Assembly (NCBI RefSeq): GCF_000518685.1
Contig: NZ_KI912472.1
Location: forward strand, 84,628 to 148,627
Direction of reading: 5' to 3'
Source of the DNA: Eubacterium xylanophilum ATCC 35991
GTDB taxonomy: Bacteria > Bacillota > Clostridia > Lachnospirales > Lachnospiraceae
Length of the DNA stretch: 64,000 nt
This document shows positions 47,725 to 55,570 of this stretch, piece after piece (the stretch's first letter is position 1; the number at the start of each line of letters is the position of its first letter). The notes beneath the pieces are model-generated. The model had not been told where the DNA came from and did not search any database. It saw nothing but the letters and a program-made list of their open reading frames with translations. A program made the position numbers and the translations under genes.

Positions 47725-49937
47725 CTGTTCAATACCTTTCTTATCTCCTCATCACTCTCAAATGTAAACTGCAACTCTGACATATTGCAGATTTCATCTG
47801 TCTCATATTCCTCTGATTCTCTCTCGTATATAATATTATAACAATACTTACAATTTCTCTCCACGATAAATCTATCTCTCTTGGGAAGTTCTATCTCCTT
47901 ACAGCGATTCTCCCCACCACAGGATTCACTTAATGTGGCAAAAAGACACCCTTCGGTGAGCATTACTGGTCTTTTGCCATATGCTATAAAACTGTGCTTT
48001 TTTGCTCCAAGTTTGGCATATGTTTCCCAAGCCCTGCGGTTTGTAACATATAATCCGCTTCCAATAACAAGTTCGCCCTTTTCTCCCAGATTTTGATACA
48101 ATTCCAGGCCTTGAATAGTCGAGGCGATTACTCCTGATTTACCATCAAATGCATGTCCTTGAGATCTCCATTCTCGCATAAATTTTTCCCTATTATCTCC
48201 CTTGAGTATTCTTGGAAATGCCACATAATACTCCCTGTCTCTTAGAATATCGCCAAGTTTTCCCCATTCACCGGAATTAGGAAAATCATCAAGATATATA
48301 CAAACTTTTATATCCTCTCTCAGGGAATCCGCAAATTCCTCGTATTGAGCCATCTTCTTAAAAGAAACCATCACGAACTCGCCCTCTAATAACTCTGCCA
48401 CTTCATCTTCTTTACCTTCCGGTAATTCTCTGTGATAATCTGACACGATTAGCTTTTCCAGCTCTTCAAGCCCCTTCCTGCGAAGCTTGTTGATCTCACC
48501 GAGGGGAAGAAAGATGCCTGACTCCACGTCAAACTCAGCCTCTCCAATCTCAAACTTGGTTTCTCCGGTCTTTCTGATTCGCTTTTCTATATCTTCAGCT
48601 GTAACAGGTCTCTTGCCGGCAACCTCCACAATCTGGCCGGTTTCCACAACACTCTTTTCTCCGCAAGAAAACTCCACTCTGACCTCTTCTCCAACCTTGG
48701 AAGTTACCTTGACTTCTGCAAGCTTCTTGGTTCTTGCATTTTCTACAGCTGTAGTCACTTCGTCAATCAAGCTATTATTCTTGGTTCTATAAACTCCCAT
48801 TCCTGCTCTAACTCTAAGTCCCTTAGTAAATCTGGCATTGATTTCCTCTCCCGCTTTACTTCCCGCGCCGAGAGTATAATCATACTCCTTGTTCTGAGCA
48901 TCATCTCTTAATTCGAGTACATCCTGAGGATATACATCTTTTTCAAGCTTTATAGTTGCCAGATTCTTTCCTTCAGAAACCTTGGTAACTTTTCCAACTT
49001 TCACGCCGAAGTGCCCATTCACCTTGGGATATACAAGGCTCTTCTTAATATCTTTTCCACCGAACAAAAATCCCTTGGTAAACTCGCCTCTATTGTATAC
49101 ATCTGCAAGTTTTCTCATATCATCTGCCATCTCAACCTTGTTGGGCTTTTCTCCCGCGAGATGGATGTCGGAATATTTTCGATACATATATGATGCAAGC
49201 GCCGCATAAGTCGGGCTCTTCATACGTCCTTCTATCTTAAAAGAGCATACCCCCGCATCGATTAACTGACCTATATCCGCAAGGCCACACAAATCTCTCG
49301 TGCTGAGAAGATGTCCCCTCCTGCCATCTGCAACCATAGGTAGCCTGCAAGGCTGAGCGCACATCCCTCTGTTTCCACTTCTGCCACCGATTACTTCACT
49401 CATCCTGCATTGTCCTGAGTAGCAATAACAAAGTGCTCCGTGGACAAATACCTCCAACTCCAGGTCCGTCGCCTTTCTGAAGGCTCGAATTTCCTCGATA
49501 GTCAACTCTCTGGATGGAACAATACGGGTTATAGCCGGATGGAGGACCTGACACGCCTCTCCGTTTAGCACCGTCATCTGCGTGCTTCCATGAATATTTA
49601 AATCAGGAAAATGTTCCGCCAAATAGTTAACAACTCCAAAATCCTGCACTATTATACCATCCAAACCGTACTCATAAAGCGGCGCTACAAGGTTTTCAAT
49701 CTGCCCTATTTCAGTGTCATTTAGGAGTGTATTAAGGGTGAGATATATCTTCTTATCACAAAAATGCGCATAATCTAAAAGATCACACAATTCCTCCACT
49801 GACGGATTCTTGGCATATGCTCTGGCAGAAAACTTACTGGTTCCGGTGTACACAGCATCAGCTCCCGCCGCAAATGCGCTATATATTCCCTCCACCGATC
49901 CCCCCGGTGCGAGTATTTCTACTTCTCTATTTCTCAT
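47709..49937 (-). CDS. Peptidase U32 family protein
   Basis: I use ATG 49937 (MRNREVEILAPGGSVEG), which fits the family start; the longer frame to 49988 has no ribosome binding site. The 742-residue protein has the U32 barrel (about 1-350) with the signature EVFVHGALCYCYSGQC, MSEVIGGRSGNRGMCAQPCR and FKIEGRMKSP, a middle beta-rich region with a DUF3656-like layout (about 370-510) and a C-terminal part with a Cys cluster (SCGGENRC and ERNCKYCYN). Relatives RlhA and TrhP modify rRNA or tRNA and not peptides, so an RNA-hydroxylation role is possible. It is coupled to the FtsW gene. Confidence 0.88.
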   Translation of the reverse strand: MRNREVEILAPGGSVEGIYSAFAAGADAVYTGTSKFSARAYAKNPSVEELCDLLDYAHFCDKKIYLTLNTLLNDTEIGQIENLVAPLYEYGLDGIIVQDFGVVNYLAEHFPDLNIHGSTQMTVLNGEACQVLHPAITRIVPSRELTIEEIRAFRKATDLELEVFVHGALCYCYSGQCRMSEVIGGRSGNRGMCAQPCRLPMVADGRRGHLLSTRDLCGLADIGQLIDAGVCSFKIEGRMKSPTYAALASYMYRKYSDIHLAGEKPNKVEMADDMRKLADVYNRGEFTKGFLFGGKDIKKSLVYPKVNGHFGVKVGKVTKVSEGKNLATIKLEKDVYPQDVLELRDDAQNKEYDYTLGAGSKAGEEINARFTKGLRVRAGMGVYRTKNNSLIDEVTTAVENARTKKLAEVKVTSKVGEEVRVEFSCGEKSVVETGQIVEVAGKRPVTAEDIEKRIRKTGETKFEIGEAEFDVESGIFLPLGEINKLRRKGLEELEKLIVSDYHRELPEGKEDEVAELLEGEFVMVSFKKMAQYEEFADSLREDIKVCIYLDDFPNSGEWGKLGDILRDREYYVAFPRILKGDNREKFMREWRSQGHAFDGKSGVIASTIQGLELYQNLGEKGELVIGSGLYVTNRRAWETYAKLGAKKHSFIAYGKRPVMLTEGCLFATLSESCGGENRCKEIELPKRDRFIVERNCKYCYNIIYERESEEYETDEICNMSELQFTFESDEEIRKVLNRWNCL

Positions 49938-50012
49938 AATTCTGAGCCTTTCGCCCTCGGCGCATAGCCCTGTGTCACCTTCTTTCATGCATAATTTTTA
50001 ACATATACAAAT

Positions 50013-50035
50013 GGGAAACAGACGAACTGTTCCCC
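50013..50035 (-). other. Hairpin between the ZapA-like and U32 genes
   Basis: On the minus strand GGGGAACAG pairs with CTGTTTCCC (one G-U pair) around TTCGT. No T-run follows directly, so it may be an attenuator or mRNA end and not a full terminator. Confidence 0.45.
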
Positions 50036-50047
50036 AATATTTGAATT

Positions 50048-51094
50048 CTAGTTATTTCTCCCTCTTCGAGATTTCTTATTTCTTCCACCCTCTTCGGTTT
50101 TATTCTTGAGATCATCTATCTCCTGCTCAAGAATATCTACCAACTCTTGATATTCCTTATTCTCTTCCTTATACTTCTCCTCGGCCTTAATCTTCTCTTC
50201 CTCGAAGTGCTCCTTCATCTTGAGATTGGCCGCCTGCTGCTTCTTCACAAGATCCGCCTTGGCCTCCTCAAACTGCTTCAGGAGATCCTCCTTGGTATTC
50301 TTACTATCTTCCACAGCCTTCTTAGCTTTATCCTCAGCGCGCTTAAGCTTGGTTTCCAATGTCTTAATCTTGCGCTCATCGTCCTTGGTCTTCTTCTCCA
50401 AAGCCTTGTCAGCTTCTGCAGCTGCCTTGTCTGCTTTGGTAACCTTAGAATTCATTTCCTCGATTTGAGCGCTGAACTCGTCTCGCTTAGTCTCCGCTTC
50501 GGCCAGCTTTTCCTTGAGCTCAGCGATTTCATACTCATATCCCGCTTTCAGCTCACTGACTTTGACATTCAATCTGTCCTTATCCTTTTGCAATCCTTCG
50601 GACTTCTTAATTTCTATATCAAGCTTTGTGGCGTTGGAACTGCTCTCCGCCTCGGCCTGCTTTAACTGCTCCTCTAACTCCTTAATCTTCGCTTTATTCT
50701 CATCGCGAACAGCTGAGAGCTTCAAGTTCATGGCTTTTGCCTCTTCTAACTGCCTTCGCAACTCATTGACATTCTTATCAAGTCCATCTGAGTTACTCTT
50801 GCTTTCAAGAATCTCATGCTTCATGTTCAGCACGATCTCGTCTTTTCTCTCATTATCACGAACCATAGCTATTCTAGCATCTCGTTCCTTGAAATAATCA
50901 TCTGCTATATTAAGAGTCAGAAAAATATCCCGCAATTCCATGTCCAAAGTATAATAATAATCTTGAGACTTTAACTGCGCGAATTTTTCATTGAGATAAG
51001 ATGCAATCTTTTGTAAATACTCAGGGCTCTCAACTCCGCTGAGATTGTACTGTTTACCATTGATTATAACGGCAACATGATTCTTTGTACTCAT
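50048..51094 (-). CDS. ZapA-like cell-division protein with long coiled-coil extension
   Basis: I use ATG 51094, preceded by GAGGA; the ATG at 51106 overlaps that site. The 348-residue protein has an N-terminal ZapA domain (about 1-85: HVAVIINGKQYNLSG, EYLQKIASYLNEKFAQL, LNIADDYFKERD) and then about 250 residues of heptad-rich, charged coiled coil (ELRRQLEEAKAMNLKLSAV, IAELKEKLAEAETKRDEF) ending in a basic tail (RNKKSRRGRNN). ZapA normally is about 85-100 residues and bundles FtsZ. This extended form may be a spacer or scaffold at the Z-ring. It sits in a run with FtsW and PBP genes. The basic tail could bind DNA or membrane. Confidence 0.8.
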   Translation of the reverse strand: MSTKNHVAVIINGKQYNLSGVESPEYLQKIASYLNEKFAQLKSQDYYYTLDMELRDIFLTLNIADDYFKERDARIAMVRDNERKDEIVLNMKHEILESKSNSDGLDKNVNELRRQLEEAKAMNLKLSAVRDENKAKIKELEEQLKQAEAESSSNATKLDIEIKKSEGLQKDKDRLNVKVSELKAGYEYEIAELKEKLAEAETKRDEFSAQIEEMNSKVTKADKAAAEADKALEKKTKDDERKIKTLETKLKRAEDKAKKAVEDSKNTKEDLLKQFEEAKADLVKKQQAANLKMKEHFEEEKIKAEEKYKEENKEYQELVDILEQEIDDLKNKTEEGGRNKKSRRGRNN

Positions 51095-51163
51095 AAAAAT
51101 CCTCATTTCATAAACGATTATAATAATTCATAATGATTTAGTCAAAAACCACCACTTATTATT

Positions 51164-51814
51164 TTACAATATAATCTTTTTTGCGTCAATGGAAAAGTCC
51201 CTAATAGCATAATCCATCTGCTCTTCTAAACGCAAGAAATCAGCCGCACTCTCACTGTCATAAACCACTGCCGTTTTAAAACCGGCATCTCTTGCCGCCA
51301 CTAATCCCTCTCCTAAATCCTCAAAAACTATGCACTCCTCCGGCAAAACTCCCATTTTTTCGGCTTCTCTCAAATATACGTCGGCAAACTTTTTGCCCTT
51401 TCCCACTTCCTTGGTCTCAGTAATAGAGTGAAAATATTCCGCCACCCCATTGTTTTCCAAACACTTCCCATACAACTCATGGTTGGAAGATGTGGCAATT
51501 CCAAGTAGCAGACCATTTTTCTTAAATCTCTCAAGAAGCTCCTTTACCCCGGGTTTGAGCTTTACTTCATTGTGGTATTTGTCCCTGGCCAGCTCATTCC
51601 ACTCCGCCAAAATGTCGTCTATGTCCTCCCCAAGGCCGAACCTCTCATTGGTATAGATTGCAACTTCTCTAAATCCCATAGATGCAATTATCTTCCCATA
51701 ATCGTCAGGAACCTCAAAACCCCTCTTGCCGAGAAAATCAAAGTCAACTCTAGCCCACACATAGAGGGAATCCAGTAGAGTTCCATCCAAGTCAAATATC
51801 GCCGCTTTTATCAT
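51164..51814 (-). CDS. HAD-family hydrolase (beta-phosphoglucomutase-like)
   Basis: A 216-residue HAD phosphatase, subfamily IA. Motif I is FDLDGTLLDS with the nucleophile Asp, motif II is in GIATSSNHELYG, the Lys in EVGKGKKFADVYL is motif III and FEDLGEGLVAARDAG is motif IV. I use ATG 51814 with AAGGAA eight bases upstream; GTG 51817 is an alternative. It overlaps the end of folC by 23 bases. Such proteins act on sugar or nucleotide phosphates; the substrate is unknown. The coupling to folC may mean a house-cleaning phosphatase. Confidence 0.85.
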   Translation of the reverse strand: MIKAAIFDLDGTLLDSLYVWARVDFDFLGKRGFEVPDDYGKIIASMGFREVAIYTNERFGLGEDIDDILAEWNELARDKYHNEVKLKPGVKELLERFKKNGLLLGIATSSNHELYGKCLENNGVAEYFHSITETKEVGKGKKFADVYLREAEKMGVLPEECIVFEDLGEGLVAARDAGFKTAVVYDSESAADFLRLEEQMDYAIRDFSIDAKKIIL

Positions 51815-53030
51815 CACACACTTCCTTCAGATTTGATAAGCTTCCAAACACCAATACACTTCCATCCCTTCCCGCAAGCTTCTTAGCATATTCAAATCCC
51901 TCTTTGACACTCTGAAATGCAAAAACTTCCAGGTTTTCTCGCTCAATCTCCGCCTTTAACTTCTCTGCATCAAGCCCCCTCGGCATGGGTGGCGTAACTG
52001 TCACAAGTGCATCAAAGTCCTCCTCCATTATATCAAGCATCTCCCTGTAATCCTTATCTGCAAATACGCCCATTACTCCAACCAGCTTCCCGGAAAAATA
52101 AGTCCTGACCGTCTCATGGAGCATCCTAACTGCTGATATGTTATGAGCTCCATCCACAATAACCAAGGGATTTTCTTGAATCTTTTGAAACCTTCCCGGC
52201 CAAATCATATTTTCCAGTCCAACTTTAATATCATGTAAACCCGCAAATTCTCTGGCGGCTTCGATGGCGATACATGCATTGTAAACCTGATATTTGCCAA
52301 GAGCTTTTATCTTATAATCCTCACCTTTATAGCAGAAAAATGTTCCGTCAAGAGTCATGCTTTCTATGCTTATATCCTCTTCATTTACAACAACCGGCAG
52401 CTTAGTATTAACGGCTCTATACTCATCTATTATCACTTTTTCGGCCTCAGCAAAAGGTTGATATGTGACAAGTGGAGAATCTTTCTTTATAATTCCCGCT
52501 TTATTATATGCTATTTTTTCAACAGTATCCCCGAGAAAACCTGTATGATCAAGGGAAACCGGAGTTATTATTGTCATCAGGGGATTTTTGACTACATTTG
52601 TAGAATCAAGTCTTCCTCCCATACCTACTTCCAAGAGAATAAAATCAGGTTTAATCTCCCCAAAATACACAAAGGCCACGGCTGTGTCTATCTCAAAATC
52701 CGTCGGTCTCCTTATATCAGGGTTCATCTCACCTATAGAATCTAGAATTTTATCTTTTATTCTATCATAATCACTTCGCGGAATGTTTTTCCTAGTCTTA
52801 GTATCCCTATACTGTATAATCTCCATATCGTCGAATACAGCAGGTGAAACGAATTTTCCTACCTTGTACCCGGCTGTGACCAATATCTCCTCTAAAAAAG
52901 CCAATACGGAGCCCTTACCGTTAGTTCCGGCTATATGAATTATTCTTTGCTCTCTCTCTGGATTATCATTGACCCTGAGAAGCTCTTTGATTGATTCCAA
53001 TCCCAGCTTGATTTCACTTAGTTCTCTCAT
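51792..53030 (-). CDS. folC: Folylpolyglutamate synthase / dihydrofolate synthase
   Basis: A 412-residue Mur-ligase-family enzyme that adds glutamate to dihydropteroate and tetrahydrofolate. The P-loop is HIAGTNGKGSVLAFLEEI (about 32-49), followed by GKFVSPAVFDD, LEVGMGGRLDSTNVV (about 134-148), PVSLDHTGFLGDTVEKIA and IVDGAHNISAVR. The ATP and folate sites look complete. The start is ATG 53030. Upstream lie two copies of the GTCTTAC repeat and the serA terminator, so folC probably starts its own transcript, though no clear promoter is visible. Confidence 0.95.
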   Translation of the reverse strand: MRELSEIKLGLESIKELLRVNDNPEREQRIIHIAGTNGKGSVLAFLEEILVTAGYKVGKFVSPAVFDDMEIIQYRDTKTRKNIPRSDYDRIKDKILDSIGEMNPDIRRPTDFEIDTAVAFVYFGEIKPDFILLEVGMGGRLDSTNVVKNPLMTIITPVSLDHTGFLGDTVEKIAYNKAGIIKKDSPLVTYQPFAEAEKVIIDEYRAVNTKLPVVVNEEDISIESMTLDGTFFCYKGEDYKIKALGKYQVYNACIAIEAAREFAGLHDIKVGLENMIWPGRFQKIQENPLVIVDGAHNISAVRMLHETVRTYFSGKLVGVMGVFADKDYREMLDIMEEDFDALVTVTPPMPRGLDAEKLKAEIERENLEVFAFQSVKEGFEYAKKLAGRDGSVLVFGSLSNLKEVCDDKSGDI

Positions 53031-53044
53031 AGTTTTCCTTAAAA

Positions 53045-53088
53045 AATTGTCTTACGAACGACGTGAGTAAGACCAGCAATATGCGTTT
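53045..53088 (+). repeat. GTCTTAC hairpin repeat, copy C
   Basis: AATTGTCTTACGAACG then ACGTGAGTAAGACCAGCAATATGCGTTT. Its 25-base hairpin core is identical to that of copy B at 25 kb. It is tandem with copy D and points the same way. Seen from the minus strand it follows the serA terminator. Confidence 0.75.
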
Positions 53089-53133
53089 ATTGTCTTACGA
53101 CCACGGGGAGTAAGACCAGCAGTATGCGATTCC
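53089..53133 (+). repeat. GTCTTAC hairpin repeat, copy D
   Basis: ATTGTCTTACGACCACGGGG then AGTAAGACCAGCAGTATGCGATTCC. The GTCTTAC/GTAAGAC stem and the CCAGCAnTATGC flank are kept while the loop differs from copy C. It lies ten bases from the terminator T-run on the minus strand. Confidence 0.75.
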
Positions 53134-53142
53134 AATGTTTCC

Positions 53143-53188
53143 AAAAAAAGCAGGTGGATAACAACAAAAACTGATATACACCTGCTTT
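53143..53188 (-). terminator. Terminator of serC-serA
   Basis: AAAGCAGGTG and CACCTGCTTT form a 10-bp stem with a 22-base loop; on the minus strand seven T follow. Confidence 0.85.
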
Positions 53189-53217
53189 GATACTCATTAA
53201 ATTAATACTTGAAAATA

Positions 53218-54384
53218 TTACTTGACAATTCTTACACGAATTACGCCCTCAATCTCCTTGAGTTTCTCTACGATCTCAGGATTTGTGGCATCTGATGTGT
53301 CAAGAACTGTATAAGCATAGTCTCCACGGCTCTTGTTAACCATGTTTTCAATGTTCATCGCAGCATCACCGAAGATTCCTGTGAACTTAGAGATGATTGA
53401 GTGAACATTCTTGTGGCAAATTGTAATTCTTCCCTTTGTATCGCATACACCTGCATCGCACTGTGGGAAGTTAACTGAATTGATGATATTACCGTTCTCG
53501 ATAAAGTCTTTGATTTCATTAACTGCCATGATAGCACAGTTGTCCTCTGACTCCTGTGTTGATGCTCCAAGGTGTGGAGTTACAATTGTATTTGGAAGTG
53601 TAACTGTCTCAGGTGTTGGGAAGTCAACTACATACTTCTTAACCTTACCACTCTCGAGAGCTTCTCTGATAGCATCTGCCTCACAAACAGTATCTCTTGA
53701 GAAGTTGAGAAGAATAACTCCGTCCTTCATCTTAGAGAAAGCTTCTTTGTTGAGAAGACCCCTAGTAGCATCAAGCAATGGTACGTGAACTGTGATATAG
53801 TCACACTTTGCGTAGAGCTCATCATAAGAGTTTACAAGCGTAATATCTCTTGACATATTAAGAGCATTCTTTACAGAAATAAATGGATCGCAGCCATATA
53901 CTTCCATTCCAAGTCTATTAGCTGCATTTGCAACCAAAACTCCGATCGCACCAAGACCGATGATACCAAGCTTCTTGCCGGCAATCTCTGTACCAGCAAA
54001 AGCCTTCTTAGCTTTCTCTGCATCCTTGGCAACGTTCTCATCTGCAACATTGTCCTTGACCCACTCGATTCCACCTACGATATCACGTGAAGCGAGAATC
54101 ATTGAAGCCATTACAAGCTCCTTAACACCATTGGCATTTGCACCAGGTGTGTTAAATACAACGATACCCTTCTCAGCACATTTGTCAAGTGGAATATTAT
54201 TAACTCCGGCACCTGCTCTTGCTACAGCGAGAAGCTTGTCTGAGAGTTCCATATCATGCATCTGAGCGCTTCTGACGAGAATTGCATCAGCATCATTGTT
54301 ATCTTCAATTATTTCATAATTATCGCCCAAAAGATTCAATCCACAAAGGGCAATAGGATTAAGGCAACTTACTTTCTTGCTCAT
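53218..54384 (-). CDS. serA: D-3-phosphoglycerate dehydrogenase
   Basis: A 388-residue enzyme of the D-2-hydroxyacid dehydrogenase family; it oxidises 3-phosphoglycerate in the first step of serine synthesis. The NAD site is GKKLGIIGLGAIGVLVANAA (about 136-155). Catalytic Arg is in LNFSRDTVCE, Glu in DFPTPETV and His in VTPHLGAST. A short C-terminal ACT domain (about 315-388, DYAYTVLDTSD) may sense serine. The loss of the second C-terminal domain is usual in this clade. It lies 34 bases after serC with which it is surely co-transcribed. Confidence 0.95.
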   Translation of the reverse strand: MSKKVSCLNPIALCGLNLLGDNYEIIEDNNDADAILVRSAQMHDMELSDKLLAVARAGAGVNNIPLDKCAEKGIVVFNTPGANANGVKELVMASMILASRDIVGGIEWVKDNVADENVAKDAEKAKKAFAGTEIAGKKLGIIGLGAIGVLVANAANRLGMEVYGCDPFISVKNALNMSRDITLVNSYDELYAKCDYITVHVPLLDATRGLLNKEAFSKMKDGVILLNFSRDTVCEADAIREALESGKVKKYVVDFPTPETVTLPNTIVTPHLGASTQESEDNCAIMAVNEIKDFIENGNIINSVNFPQCDAGVCDTKGRITICHKNVHSIISKFTGIFGDAAMNIENMVNKSRGDYAYTVLDTSDATNPEIVEKLKEIEGVIRVRIVK

Positions 54385-54418
54385 TAATCTTCTTCCTCCT
54401 AAATATTTTTCTATACTA

Positions 54419-55501
54419 TTATGAGTTCTGCTCTTCGAACTTCTTCATGAACTCTACGAGTTTCTCTACGCCTTCCTTAGGCATAGCATTGTATATACTA
54501 GCGCGCATACCGCCAACTGTACGGTGACCCTTGAGGTTCTCAAGTCCAGCTTCCTTAGCTTCAGCGACAAACTTAGCATCGAGATCAGCATCTCCTGTTA
54601 CAAATGGAACATTCATAAGTGAACGATCTTCTTTTCTAACTGTTCCCTTGAACAACTTGCTTGAGTCAAGGAAGTCATAGAGAATTTTTGCCTTCTCTTC
54701 ATTTCTCTGCTTCATTACTTCAAGACCGCCCATCTTCTTGATCCACTTGAATACTTTACCACAGATATAGATACCATATGCTGGTGGTGTGTTGTACAAA
54801 CTCTGAGCATCTGCGTGAATCTTGTACTGAAGCATTGTAGGAACGCTCTCATCTACTGACTCAGGAATGAGATCTTCTCTGATGATAACTATAACTACTC
54901 CGGCTGGTCCGATGTTCTTCTGAACTCCACCATAGATAACTCCGTACTTCTCAACATCTACTGGCTCTGACAAAAAGCATGATGATACATCAGCTACGAG
55001 AGTCTTGCCCTTAGTATTTGGAAGAGTCTTGTACTTTGTTCCATAGATTGTATTGTTCTCACAAATATATACATAATCTGCGTCATCGCTGATTGGAAGA
55101 TCTGAACAATCAGGGATATATGAGAATGTCTCATCCTCTGATGAAGCAATCTTATTGGCCTTAACATACTTTCCTGCCTCCTGGAAAGCCTTCTTAGCCC
55201 ACTGACCTGTTACGATATAATCAGCAACGCCATTCTTCTTAAGATTCATAGGAATCATTGCAAACTGCTGTGAAGCTCCGCCCTGAAGGAACAATACCTT
55301 GTAATTATCAGGAATGTTCATAAGGTCTCTCAAGTCCTTCTCTGCAGTCTTAATAATCTCATCATATGCTTTGGATCTGTGGCTCATCTCCATCACAGAC
55401 ATACCTGTTCCATTGTAATCAAGCATCTCATCTGCTGCTTCCTTTAAAACCTCCTCCGGCAATACGGCCGGTCCGGCTGAAAAATTATAAACTCTAGCCA
55501 C
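54419..55501 (-). CDS. serC: Phosphoserine aminotransferase
   Basis: A 360-residue class V PLP enzyme that turns 3-phosphohydroxypyruvate into phosphoserine. It opens with VYNFSAGPAVLPEEVL; the PLP Lys is in YGGVQKNIGPAGVV, and RSKAYDEI and FLQGGASQQF help bind substrate. AAGGAGG precedes the ATG. It is followed by serA, giving two of the three serine-pathway enzymes; serB is not in the window. An imperfect palindrome (55545-55566) lies upstream. Confidence 0.95.
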   Translation of the reverse strand: MARVYNFSAGPAVLPEEVLKEAADEMLDYNGTGMSVMEMSHRSKAYDEIIKTAEKDLRDLMNIPDNYKVLFLQGGASQQFAMIPMNLKKNGVADYIVTGQWAKKAFQEAGKYVKANKIASSEDETFSYIPDCSDLPISDDADYVYICENNTIYGTKYKTLPNTKGKTLVADVSSCFLSEPVDVEKYGVIYGGVQKNIGPAGVVIVIIREDLIPESVDESVPTMLQYKIHADAQSLYNTPPAYGIYICGKVFKWIKKMGGLEVMKQRNEEKAKILYDFLDSSKLFKGTVRKEDRSLMNVPFVTGDADLDAKFVAEAKEAGLENLKGHRTVGGMRASIYNAMPKEGVEKLVEFMKKFEEQNS

Positions 55502-55544
55502 TTTAAATTCCTCCTTAGATTTAAATTGAATTTGTTATATATTA

Positions 55545-55566
55545 TTTCTCACATAATTGCGAGAAA
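55545..55566. other. Small imperfect palindrome between ilvB and serC
   Basis: TTTCTC and GAGAAA flank ten bases with CA/TG pairing inside. It could end the leuB-ilvD-ilvB transcript or act as an operator for serC. Only weak support. Confidence 0.3.
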
Positions 55567-55570
55567 ATGT

